A stretch of DNA of 64,000 nt from an uncultured Muribaculaceae bacterium (lineage in GTDB: Bacteria; Bacteroidota; Bacteroidia; Bacteroidales; Muribaculaceae): NCBI GenBank assembly GCA_905233915.1, contig CAJOFM010000008.1, positions 1 to 64,000 on the forward strand, read 5' to 3'. Under the pieces are notes generated by a model that worked only from the letters and a program-made list of their open reading frames with translations, was not told where the DNA came from and ran no database searches. Positions 53,290 through 61,081 of the stretch are shown here, piece by piece. Each line of letters starts with the position of its first letter. Within the stretch, counting starts at the first letter, position 1. The position numbers and the translations under genes were made by a program.

Positions 53290-53313
53290 CTTTTCGGACA
53301 CGTTCCCGAAAAG
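53290..53313 (-). promoter_or_regulatory. hairpin at the 5' end of the rpsA transcript
   Basis: An 8-bp perfect stem CTTTTCGG/CCGAAAAG (53290-53297 with 53306-53313) begins within a few bases of the predicted start of transcription near 53315. It may protect the mRNA or act as an autoregulatory leader of S1. This is inference from position. Confidence 0.45.
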
Positions 53314-53321
53314 CGCGACTG

Positions 53322-53351
53322 CAAAGGTACAACAAAATTCCTGATCCACAA
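53322..53351 (-). promoter_or_regulatory. promoter of rpsA
   Basis: On the minus strand TTG (53351-53349), 19 bases, TACCTTTG (53329-53322), a full consensus match. The leader to the ATG at 53257 is about 58 bases. Between 53352 and 53515 I see no gene. Confidence 0.75.
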
Positions 53352-53515
53352 GCAATAAACCCACAATTTTCACTGAAAACAACAGATTTTTTAGGATCAC
53401 TTGCAAAAGGCTGTGTTATAGCATGGATTGTCATGGGCTGGGTATGGTTGATTGCCGGATGGGATTACGGTGGCAGTGCCCCACCCACGGGAGTTTTTAA
53501 TAGACAATGGCAAGT

Positions 53516-53640
53516 GTCAGGATAGCCTGACGTGAGTGGCCCTCTTACGAGGCCCGTCCAATTGTAGACTTATTCCCCAGGCCCCACTGACCTACGGCCA
53601 GTGCGCCCTGGGGTTAGTGCAAGTCAAGGCCGTCGGCCTT
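53516..53640. repeat. cluster of four hairpins beside the RepA-like gene
   Basis: In 125 bases: GTCAGG-ATAG-CCTGAC (53516-53531); CCTC-TTAC-GAGG (53541-53552); a long GC-rich hairpin 53575-53613 with outer arms CCCCAGG/CCTGGGG and inner arms CACTG/CAGTG; and AAGGCC-GTC-GGCCTT (53626-53640). The gene on the minus strand ends at 53660, so the cluster would be in its 3' untranslated region or form a separate structured RNA. Confidence 0.6.
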
Positions 53641-53659
53641 GTCGAGGTGTACGACCTGA

Positions 53660-54919
53660 CTACAGTGCCCAGCCTTTTTCCGCTGATCCACTTTTTACCA
53701 CGGGACATGGTGCGACTGGTTGAGGGTGGGTCGGAAGTGTTAATGAATTGTTAATACCGTGGGATAACTTGCTGGTGGCCATGGCTGAGCCGTGGCATAG
53801 TGGACTCGCCTTGCCTTCCTTGCTTTCCTTGCCTTCCTTGCTTTCCTTGCCTTCCTTGCTTTCCTTGCCTTCCTCGCTGGGCTTGCTTTCCTCGCTGGCC
53901 TTGCTGGAGGGGATGGGGTCGAGGAGGTGGAGGCGGTGGATCTGGTCGAGGAGGGCGGCGTCGCGGGTGTGACGCTTGAGCTGGGTGTGCCGTGCCTTGA
54001 CCTGGGCGAGGAGGTCGCTGGTGGGGATGTCCTGGCCGGGCTGGATGATGTCGTCGATGATGGTGCGCAGCGTGTCGTCGTCGATGCCTGAGGGTGCGGA
54101 CTTGGCGGTGGGCGTGGTCTCTTGCGGGAGGTTGTCGGGCCCGATGGTGAAGTGGAACTGGGAGTGGTCGGGGAGGACGCGCAGGTCGTATCCGCTGATG
54201 TGTCGCACGGTGGTGACCTCGCGGACGGTGGAAAGGGAGAAGATGTCGTTGGCGCTGGTGAACAGCAGTTTTCCCAGTTCGCCTGCTGTGCAGGCCTTCT
54301 TGCCGATGTGGTTGTAGCCGATGAGCAGGAAAGCGGTGTCGGTGTGGTTGACGGCATCGCGGACGACGCGGTTGAACTCGCCGGCCACACGTGTCCCGCA
54401 GTAGGGCATGAAGTGGTCGATGTCGTCGATGACGACCAGTTGCGGATTGAGGCTGTTGATGAGCTGCTCGATGTGGCGGTTGAGCCACCAGTGGTCGTCT
54501 CGTTGTCCGCCGAGGATGTCGAGGCAGGTGTAGTGGAGGGCGTTGCCTGCGGCAACGTGCTGTGACAGCTCGCGGTAGATTGCGGCGGCGACGTGGGGGC
54601 CGTTGTGGGTGTCAATCCACAGGACGCTGCAGGTGGTTGGACGCTTCTTGTCGGCGATGGCATCGCCGAGTACTTGACGACCCTGACGCTGCTGGGAGAG
54701 GACCTGGATGGCGAGGAGCTTGGCGAAGTGGTGCGCGCGGCAGGTTTCGCGGCCAGTGAGGTAGGTGACGTGGTGCTGCCGCAGGTAGGGCTGGCCGTTG
54801 ATGGTGACCAATGGCTTGACTGAGAACTGGCTGAGGTCGGTGTTGCTGGTGAACTGGCATGCGCTCCAGGCCTGGTCGTAGCCCTGGGCGTTGTTCTGGC
54901 GATAATAGTTGATTTCCAT
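53660..54919 (-). CDS. RepA-like P-loop ATPase-type protein, degenerate
   Basis: 419 residues; RecA/RepA-like layout is inferred from spacing: a glycine-poor Walker A site ([17 protein letters not shown], lacking the usual GKS/T), then VLWIDTHNG, Walker B-like [15 protein letters not shown], and [11 protein letters not shown]. Residues 290-345 are helical and acidic. The C-terminus has GKESKE repeats and then a poorly conserved tail. Related proteins are found on plasmids and mobilisable elements of Bacteroidota as replication or mobilisation ATPases; loss of the Walker lysine suggests it does not hydrolyse ATP normally. It stands alone, GC-rich, between hairpin clusters and with its own promoter, so it may be a remnant or a domesticated element gene. 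The opposite strand is also open by base bias. Confidence 0.6.
   Translation of the reverse strand: MEINYYRQNNAQGYDQAWSACQFTSNTDLSQFSVKPLVTINGQPYLRQHHVTYLTGRETCRAHHFAKLLAIQVLSQQRQGRQVLGDAIADKKRPTTCSVLWIDTHNGPHVAAAIYRELSQHVAAGNALHYTCLDILGGQRDDHWWLNRHIEQLINSLNPQLVVIDDIDHFMPYCGTRVAGEFNRVVRDAVNHTDTAFLLIGYNHIGKKACTAGELGKLLFTSANDIFSLSTVREVTTVRHISGYDLRVLPDHSQFHFTIGPDNLPQETTPTAKSAPSGIDDDTLRTIIDDIIQPGQDIPTSDLLAQVKARHTQLKRHTRDAALLDQIHRLHLLDPIPSSKASEESKPSEEGKESKEGKESKEGKESKEGKASPLCHGSAMATSKLSHGINNSLTLPTHPQPVAPCPVVKSGSAEKGWAL
53811..53874. repeat. 18-bp tandem repeat (3.6 copies) in the RepA-like gene
   Basis: The unit TTGCCTTCCTTGCTTTCC is repeated perfectly three times plus ten bases. On the coding (minus) strand it encodes the GKESKE repeats of the C-terminal linker. 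The 18-base unit keeps the frame whatever the copy number, so length can vary by slippage. Confidence 0.85.
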
Positions 54920-54959
54920 GGTGTTTTTCTATTGGTTTTAAATTGTTGTTATTACTGGT

Positions 54960-55004
54960 GCGAGCCAAAGGCTCGCAATACATTGACATGAGGGGCGCCT
55001 CATG
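54960..55004 (-). promoter_or_regulatory. two hairpins in the leader of the RepA-like gene
   Basis: GCGAGCC-AAA-GGCTCGC (54960-54976) and CATGAGG-GGCG-CCTCATG (54987-55004) are perfect 7-bp stems, 10 bases apart. With the promoter at 55020-55050 both would lie in the 5' leader of the mRNA, before the ATG at 54919. Confidence 0.6.
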
Positions 55005-55019
55005 CTGGCGGTTGTGGTG

Positions 55020-55050
55020 CAAAGGTAGTGAATTTTTTGGGGTTTGTCAA
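55020..55050 (-). promoter_or_regulatory. promoter of the RepA-like gene
   Basis: On the minus strand TTG (55050-55048), 20 bases, TACCTTTG (55027-55020). Start near 55013 gives a leader of about 94 bases. The 55051-55309 region is strongly AT-rich and carries only upstream sequence of the next gene on the other strand. Confidence 0.65.
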
Positions 55051-55309
55051 GAGGTTGAGGGGATTTTTCACGAGGGATGTTGAGCTAACATAGGATTTTA
55101 CAGGTGATACTATAATTTTTTGTAAAATTGTTTTGCATATTTCAAGAATTCTTGCGAGATTTGCATACGAGATATGTGAATGATAGCTCCAATTATTGAT
55201 AAACATATATAAACACATATAAATCAATAAGATATATAACACTCTAAAGTATCATAATAAGTCCTTTTTGTCTTAATAACTATTATATTTATTTAAAACA
55301 ACAATCGTT

Positions 55310-56302
55310 ATGATGAATCAACAACACTTTTTCTTGCTATTATTACTGATGGCTATAGCAACGACTGCTCAAGCCAGCAACCCGGTTCCTGTTGTCAATG
55401 GACCCAGCTATACTGAAACCGATACAGTTGAACTTGAAAGGTTATATAGTCCGTCAATGAGTCTAGATTGGGACAGCGATCACTTCGCTCATATCACCAT
55501 CAAAGACTATAACGACCCTCCTGCCATTATTTATTATAATGTGAATGGAGGAGATTGGAAAGAATACAGCGAGGTTCTAGTTTTTACAGAGGAAGGAGAT
55601 TACATTGTCCAGGCTTATTGTGACGGCATCACTGGCTTTGCTCCCAGTCTTGTTTGTATTCAAACTTTTACAGTTGCTTTTCCATCACCAGTTCTACAGT
55701 TCATGAAAGATGGCATCTTCTACAACGTCAAAGCTGGTAATGAAGTGGCCGTTGCATCGAGCCACCCCGACAGCAGTTATAGCGGCCATATAGAAATTCC
55801 CTCGACCGTCACTTATCAAGGTCAGGAATATACTGTCACATCCATTGGCGCATCAGCATTTGCTGACTGTACCGGGTTAACGGCCATCACTATACCCGAA
55901 GGCCTCAAAACGATTGGTGGCTATGCTTTTGCCGGCTGCACTGGCTTAACCACTCTCACCTTACCCAGTTCCATCACCCATATCGACGATTGGGCCTTTA
56001 CAGGTTGTTCAAACATCCGCAGTGTGACCAGCCTTGCAACAACCCCTCCCGAGATTGGCTATTACACCTTTGAGGATACTTGGGTCGAAGATGAAACTCT
56101 GAATAACGCTGTTTACCGATATGCCACACTGCGTGTGCCACAAGCCTCACTTGTCGCCTATTGCAAGAGCATCGAGTGGGCACGGTTTGAGAACATCTCG
56201 GGTATTCCTGACGAGGATAGTGCAGGCGATATGAATGGTGACGGCTTCATCAACGTCAGTGACGTCACGTTTTTGATCGACAAAATCTTAAACATGGAGT
56301 AA
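55310..56302 (+). CDS. BspA-like leucine-rich repeat protein with dockerin-like end
   Basis: 330 residues with signal peptide (MMNQQHFFLLLLLMAIATTAQA). An N-terminal beta-rich region (about 30-140) is followed by BspA-type leucine-rich repeats: VTSIGASAFADCTGLTAITI, LKTIGGYAFAGCTGLTTLTL and ITHIDDWAFTGCSNIRSVTS. The C-terminus is half a dockerin, GDMNGDGFINVSDVTFLIDKIL. Such proteins are secreted or surface-attached and bind host or bacterial partners. The gene stands alone, with AT-rich flanks. A palindrome follows its stop. Confidence 0.88.
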   Translation: MMNQQHFFLLLLLMAIATTAQASNPVPVVNGPSYTETDTVELERLYSPSMSLDWDSDHFAHITIKDYNDPPAIIYYNVNGGDWKEYSEVLVFTEEGDYIVQAYCDGITGFAPSLVCIQTFTVAFPSPVLQFMKDGIFYNVKAGNEVAVASSHPDSSYSGHIEIPSTVTYQGQEYTVTSIGASAFADCTGLTAITIPEGLKTIGGYAFAGCTGLTTLTLPSSITHIDDWAFTGCSNIRSVTSLATTPPEIGYYTFEDTWVEDETLNNAVYRYATLRVPQASLVAYCKSIEWARFENISGIPDEDSAGDMNGDGFINVSDVTFLIDKILNME

Positions 56303-56323
56303 CGGGAATTAGACATTTCTTGA

Positions 56324-56357
56324 CTAGTAGAGACGCAAGATTTTGCGTCTCTACTAG
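56324..56357. repeat. perfect 15-bp-arm palindrome TAGAGACGCAA type
   Basis: Arms CTAGTAGAGACGCAA (56324-56338) and TTGCGTCTCTACTAG (56343-56357) around GATT. It can end transcription of the LRR gene but lacks a T-run after it. Palindromes with the core AGAGACGC are dispersed repeats in some bacterial genomes. Between 56358 and 56531 the sequence is AT-rich with a -7 element TACCTTTG at 56499-56506 for the next gene. Confidence 0.7.
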
Positions 56358-56531
56358 CAATTATAATGTTAATCTAGTGAATAATAGAAGATTATCTCAT
56401 TAAACTAAAGGTAACATTAAGTATTGCTTTTTTAAAACTTTAATAGCGTCATTAAGCATTTTTTATCACGTCATCGTGGCTCCTATTGAAAAAGACGCTA
56501 CCTTTGCGGGCAAAGTAATTGATCTATTATA

Positions 56532-57107
56532 ATGATGACAAAAAAGGAATTAAGGCAACAAATCAAGCAGCTCAAGGCGATGACACCACTGGCTCTCAGG
56601 CAGGTGGAAGCAGATATGGTCTTTAACACCATCAAGGCGATGCCAGCGTGGCAACATGCACAGCACATCCTGTGCTACTGGTCACTGCCCGACGAGCTAC
56701 CCACCCATGAGAGCGTGAACAACTGGCTTGCCGAGGGCAAAAACATCTACTTGCCACGCGTCAAGGGCGACGACTTGGAAATTGTGCCCTATCATGGCGC
56801 ACAAAGCCTGGACGACAATAACAAGTTCCACATCGGGGAGCCCGTGGGTGACAGCGTGGACGCCTCTTGCCTGGAACTGATTATCGTGCCCGCTGTGGCG
56901 CTGGACGGCAAGCGTAACCGCCTGGGTAGAGGAAAAGGCTTCTATGACCGATTGCTGAGCAGCACCGATTGCCCCACCATCGGCGTGGTGTGCGACTTCC
57001 AGCTAGTTGATGAGGTTCCCGTCGAGCCCCACGACCACCCGCTGGACTGCATCGTCACCAGCGACACCGTCATCTGCGACGAGGAAAAGCAAGACCTGTT
57101 CGCCTAA
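56532..57107 (+). CDS. 5-formyltetrahydrofolate cyclo-ligase
   Basis: 191 residues of the MTHFS family, which converts 5-formyl-THF to 5,10-methenyl-THF with ATP and so recycles the inhibitory 5-formyl form. Motifs: KKELRQQIKQLKAM at the start, HILCYWSLPDELPT, IYLPRVKGDDLEIV, and VPAVALDGKRNRLGRGKGFYDRLLSS near the ATP and folate sites. Length is normal. The ORF begins with two Met codons (MMTKK); the first is used. A hairpin follows the stop codon directly. Confidence 0.95.
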   Translation: MMTKKELRQQIKQLKAMTPLALRQVEADMVFNTIKAMPAWQHAQHILCYWSLPDELPTHESVNNWLAEGKNIYLPRVKGDDLEIVPYHGAQSLDDNNKFHIGEPVGDSVDASCLELIIVPAVALDGKRNRLGRGKGFYDRLLSSTDCPTIGVVCDFQLVDEVPVEPHDHPLDCIVTSDTVICDEEKQDLFA

Positions 57108-57110
57108 CAT

Positions 57111-57200
57111 AATAACCGCCCTGACGGGCGGGAAATTTATCAAATTACATTTAATATATTATCATAGAAGCATAATTTCCCGTGCGCTAGCACGGTTATT
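57111..57200. repeat. two inverted copies of a 27-base palindrome unit
   Basis: The left copy (57111-57137) and the right copy (57174-57200, opposite orientation) share the outer bases AATAACCG and CGGGAAATT. Stems differ: the left core is CCGCCC-TGAC-GGGCGG, the right core CCGTGC-GCTA-GCACGG. Two stem positions changed on both sides, so pairing is kept. A 36-base AT-rich spacer separates them. The left copy can also act as terminator of the MTHFS gene. Confidence 0.65.
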
Positions 57201-57223
57201 AGACGAATGGACAAATAGACGAG

Positions 57224-60022
57224 ATGGACTGGAAGAAGACGATATTGTTGGGGTTCATTGCTGTGCTATCGTTGACAGCGGCGGCCAGGGAGAAAGCATT
57301 GCCCATTGACCCGGAGTTGAGAATCGGGCGGTTGGACAATGGCTTGACCTATTACATCCGCCACAACGAGCAGCCCAAGGGACGTGCCGAGTTCTGGTTG
57401 GTGCAGAACACCGGGTCGCTGGTTGAGGAGGATGACGAACAGGGCTTGGCGCACTTTATCGAGCACATCGCCTTTCAGGGCACGAGCAATTTCCCTGGCA
57501 TCGACATGGTGGATATCCTGCAGAACAACGGCGTTTCCTATGGCCGCGACATCAATGCATCCACGGGATTTGACGACACTCGTTTCCAAATTTCCAACGT
57601 TCCCACAGCACGAATTGAATTGCTCGACACGGTGCTGATGATGATTAAGGATCTGTCAAGCGAACTCAATTTTGAAGACCGTTCCATCGAGGAGGAACGC
57701 GGGGTTGTCCAGGAAGAATGGCGCATGCATGCCGACCAGATGATGCGCATGTATGAGAACACACTTCCCATCCTGATGCCAGGCTCAAGATATGCCCATC
57801 GCATCCCTATCGGCGACATGACGGTCATCCGCAATGTCACCCGTGCCCAATTACTCTCGTTCTATCACCGCTGGTACAGCCCTCAGCGGCAGGCCGTGGT
57901 CATCGTGGGCGACTTTGATGCTGAACGCATGGAACGCATGGTCAAGAAGACCCTAAGCGATATTCCCAGGCTAGACAATGCAGACCCGGACCCCCGACTT
58001 GGGTATTTGCCCGACCACACCGGCGTCAACTATGCGCTGAATACCGACCCCGAGGCATCAAACACGATGGTTTACCTGATGTTTGAGCACGCACAGGTGC
58101 CCATAGAACACCGCAATCAGCCTTCTTACTTGAAACACAATGTCGTTTCGTCCCTAGTGCAGGAGATGCTCAGCGACCGCCTTAGCGAACAGACTCGCGA
58201 GCAGTCCTCCCCCATCAGCTATGGCATGGCCTACGACCGCCGCTTCCTAGTTTCCCGCACCCGTGACGCGCTGACCCTTGTGGCACTGGTCAATGAAGGC
58301 AGGGCACTAGAGGCACTTGACACACTTGTCGCTCAAGCCGCACGGGTGATGCAACACGGATTCACAGGCGGCGAATTGGAACGTGCACGCCGCAATGCCA
58401 TTGCGGTCTATACCGACCTGCAGACTGAAGCCAACAAGCGCACCAGCCGCCAGTATGCCGACGAATACATGGACCACTACATCAATGGTGGATATGTGCC
58501 CGGTGTGACAGCTGAATCCCGCATGCTGATTGACCAGGCTGAACGCATCACACTCGACGAGGTAAACGCTTATCTGAGGGAAGTGACTGGCAAAGACAAC
58601 GTCAGTGTGATGATTTCCGGGCCACAGTCGATGGGCACGGTCAGCCGCTACCCCACTTCACGCGACGTGATAGCCCACGTTAACCGAATCATGAGCACAC
58701 CACAGTCGCCCTATATCGACATGGTGGCCAACGACAGACTGATTGAGGTTGAGCCGGTGAAGGGAGGCATCGTGAACGAGACCTATGAAGAGGCGACCGG
58801 CATAACGACCATGACCTTGCGCAATGGCGCTACCGTGAGGCTAAAACCCACAACATTCAAGAACAACGAGGTGCTGTTCAACGCTTTCAGCCTAGGTGGG
58901 GAATGGGCTTACGGCGACACGGCCGATGTGAACGTGCGCCTCATGAGTCAAGTCATAGAGGAATGTGCCCTGGGCGGCCACACCATCAACCAGCTTAACA
59001 GGATTTTGAGTGGTAAGCAGTTAGGCATCTACTTTGTCCTTAATGACCCCAACGAGCAGCTGAACGGCCAGTGCCAGAGCTCCGACTTGGAAACCCTGCT
59101 GCAACTGTGCTACCTGTACTTCACCGACGTCAGCCTTGACGAGGACGCTTTTCAAAGCCTCAAGGCACGCATCCGCTCCCAAGTGTCACAAGCCAGCTAC
59201 AATCCCAAAATGATTTACAGCGACTCCATTGGGAGCACTATATATAAAGGTAACCGCTTGTATCGCAACCTGCGGCCCGAAGAGGTGGACCAGCTTGACG
59301 GCGAACGCTTGCTGCAGTTATACCGACAACGAGTTGCCAATGCGGGTGACTATACTTTCTCGATTGTGGGCGCCTTCACGGTTGACGAGATAAGGCCCCT
59401 GATCAGGAAATACCTGGCCTCACTGCCCGACAATGGTCTGCGTGAGACCTATGGCAGCGGCTATCGTCCCGAAATGGCAACAGGCATGGTGGATAATTTC
59501 TTTAAAGTACCCATGCGCAATCCCAAGTCCTCGATTTATGTCTCCATCATGGGCGACAAGCAATACAGCTTTGATGACGAATTCATGATGGACCTGGTGG
59601 GCGAATCGGTCGGCACTGCCCTGCTGACGTTCTTGAGGCATGAGAAACACGGCACCTACGATGTGGTCGCCGACGGCAACCTGTCCATCTACCACAATCG
59701 ATGGATGATTAACTATGAGTTTGAAACCAGCACGGCCGACAGGGACAGCATGCTCGTGTATGCCGACTATGCTGTAAACGCCATCTTCCACAGCGGCGTG
59801 AGCGAAGACCTGTTTACCAAAATGAAAGAACGGGTGGCACGCCAACACGAGAGTGCCTTGCAGACCAATGAATTCTGGCTGCGTGCCCTGCAACATCGTG
59901 CTTTGGGTATAGACATCGTGGGCGGCTATGACAATTTATTCCCCACATTGACCCAAGACGCCCTCAACAAATACATCGAAGCCCTGTGGCCACACACGCG
60001 GCTACGCATCGTGATGAATTAG
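57224..60022 (+). CDS. M16-family metalloprotease (pitrilysin/PqqL-like)
   Basis: 932 residues with signal peptide (ends SLTAAA). Two M16 halves make up the protein; the active N-terminal half has the inverted zinc motif HFIEHIAFQ (HxxEH) at about residues 77-81 and the distal Glu region EERGVVQEEWRM about 75 residues on. The inactive C-terminal half starts near residue 525. Periplasmic M16 enzymes degrade peptides within a closed chamber. No close neighbour suggests a specific substrate. The start is the ATG at 57224, 23 bases after the right palindrome copy. Confidence 0.95.
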   Translation: MDWKKTILLGFIAVLSLTAAAREKALPIDPELRIGRLDNGLTYYIRHNEQPKGRAEFWLVQNTGSLVEEDDEQGLAHFIEHIAFQGTSNFPGIDMVDILQNNGVSYGRDINASTGFDDTRFQISNVPTARIELLDTVLMMIKDLSSELNFEDRSIEEERGVVQEEWRMHADQMMRMYENTLPILMPGSRYAHRIPIGDMTVIRNVTRAQLLSFYHRWYSPQRQAVVIVGDFDAERMERMVKKTLSDIPRLDNADPDPRLGYLPDHTGVNYALNTDPEASNTMVYLMFEHAQVPIEHRNQPSYLKHNVVSSLVQEMLSDRLSEQTREQSSPISYGMAYDRRFLVSRTRDALTLVALVNEGRALEALDTLVAQAARVMQHGFTGGELERARRNAIAVYTDLQTEANKRTSRQYADEYMDHYINGGYVPGVTAESRMLIDQAERITLDEVNAYLREVTGKDNVSVMISGPQSMGTVSRYPTSRDVIAHVNRIMSTPQSPYIDMVANDRLIEVEPVKGGIVNETYEEATGITTMTLRNGATVRLKPTTFKNNEVLFNAFSLGGEWAYGDTADVNVRLMSQVIEECALGGHTINQLNRILSGKQLGIYFVLNDPNEQLNGQCQSSDLETLLQLCYLYFTDVSLDEDAFQSLKARIRSQVSQASYNPKMIYSDSIGSTIYKGNRLYRNLRPEEVDQLDGERLLQLYRQRVANAGDYTFSIVGAFTVDEIRPLIRKYLASLPDNGLRETYGSGYRPEMATGMVDNFFKVPMRNPKSSIYVSIMGDKQYSFDDEFMMDLVGESVGTALLTFLRHEKHGTYDVVADGNLSIYHNRWMINYEFETSTADRDSMLVYADYAVNAIFHSGVSEDLFTKMKERVARQHESALQTNEFWLRALQHRALGIDIVGGYDNLFPTLTQDALNKYIEALWPHTRLRIVMN

Positions 60023-60029
60023 CTTTTTT

Positions 60030-60099
60030 AGTTAACAGTTAACAGTTAACAGTGAATGGATGAAAAATTCAATTAACTATTAACTGTTAACTGTTAACT
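60030..60099. terminator. long inverted array of TTAACAG repeats between convergent genes
   Basis: The left arm (60030-60057) is built from AGTTAAC units; the right arm (60072-60099) is nearly its reverse complement. The two can form a stem of about 25 of 28 pairs. It separates the convergent M16 protease and rsgA genes and probably stops both. A one-way version of the same repeat lies at 25352-25392. Confidence 0.6.
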
Positions 60100-60100
60100 C

Positions 60101-61036
60101 CTAAAACGGTTTCCTGTACTTATTATTGGGATCCTCGTCAAGGATGCTCAGGTAGCTGGTGTAACGGGATTGGGAGATTTCACCTTGCTCAACAGCCGCA
60201 AGCACGGCACAACCTGGCTCGTGGGTGTGGGTGCAGTTGTTGAAACGGCAATCACTGGAAATTTTGAAAATTTCAGGGAAATAATGGGCTACCTCGGCAC
60301 GTTCAAAGTCGATTGTCCCGAAAGCCTTGACGCCTGGAGTATCGATGATGGCACCGCCATTGGGCAGGTCAAGCAGTTCGCTGAAAGTCGTCGTGTGCAT
60401 TCCCTTGTGATGGGTGTGGCTCACGTCACCCACCTTGACATGGGCGTCAGGAACGAGCAAGTTGATGATTGAAGATTTACCCACACCGCTATTGCCTGAG
60501 AGAAGCGACATCTTGCCGTTAAGTAATGCGCGCAAGTCATCAGCACCCTCACCGGTGGCTGCAGACATGGCAATGACTGGATAGCCCACACTCTCGTAAA
60601 TAGCCTTCAGTTCCTCCAATTGTTCACGCAATTCTTCGGTTACAAGGAGGTCAACCTTGTTAAAAGCGATTGCAGCAGGCACCTGATAGGCCTCGGCAGT
60701 TGCTAAGAAACGATCAATGAAAGTGGTGCTTGTGACAGGATTGGTCAAGGTAACCACCAATACTGCCTGGTCCAAGTTGGCGGCGATAATCTGGAATTCC
60801 TTGGAGAGGTTGCTGGCACGACGGATAATGTAATTCTTGCGCGGCTCGATGGATGCCACGACAGGGGCCTCGCCTCCCTTTTCATCAACCTGCACGATGT
60901 CGCCCACGGCAACAGGGTTGGTGCAACGCATCCCCTTGAGACGCAACACGCCACGCATCTTGCAATTAACAATGCCGCCGTCACCGAGACGCACGGTGAC
61001 CCAACTTCCAGTATTTTTGATTACGAGTCCTTTCAT
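60101..61036 (-). CDS. rsgA: ribosome small subunit-dependent GTPase A
   Basis: 311 residues: an N-terminal OB-fold ([33 protein letters not shown]), a circularly permuted GTPase domain in the order FNKVDLL (G4), [11 protein letters not shown] (G1), DTPGVKAFG (G3), and a C-terminal zinc motif [14 protein letters not shown]. It matures the 30S subunit by releasing RbfA. Its stop codon is next to the inverted repeat array. The AGCS symporter gene, upstream on the same strand, ends 45 bases before it. Confidence 0.97.
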   Translation of the reverse strand: MKGLVIKNTGSWVTVRLGDGGIVNCKMRGVLRLKGMRCTNPVAVGDIVQVDEKGGEAPVVASIEPRKNYIIRRASNLSKEFQIIAANLDQAVLVVTLTNPVTSTTFIDRFLATAEAYQVPAAIAFNKVDLLVTEELREQLEELKAIYESVGYPVIAMSAATGEGADDLRALLNGKMSLLSGNSGVGKSSIINLLVPDAHVKVGDVSHTHHKGMHTTTFSELLDLPNGGAIIDTPGVKAFGTIDFERAEVAHYFPEIFKISSDCRFNNCTHTHEPGCAVLAAVEQGEISQSRYTSYLSILDEDPNNKYRKPF

Positions 61037-61081
61037 TGAAATATCGTGTATTGCGGTAATGCCACAATTTACTTAACATTT

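Noticed and set aside
53575-53640. Integron attC-like site
   Set aside because: The hairpins lack the conserved RYYYAAC/GTTRRRY pair and no integron integrase is present.
53811-53874. Possible CRISPR array
   Set aside because: Units are contiguous with no spacers and encode an in-frame protein repeat.
53740-54663. Long frames antisense or frame-shifted to the RepA-like gene
   Set aside because: Arg/Ser/Pro/Thr-rich translations typical of GC-rich shadows. The chosen frame alone has a promoter, a consistent fold pattern and a sensible start.
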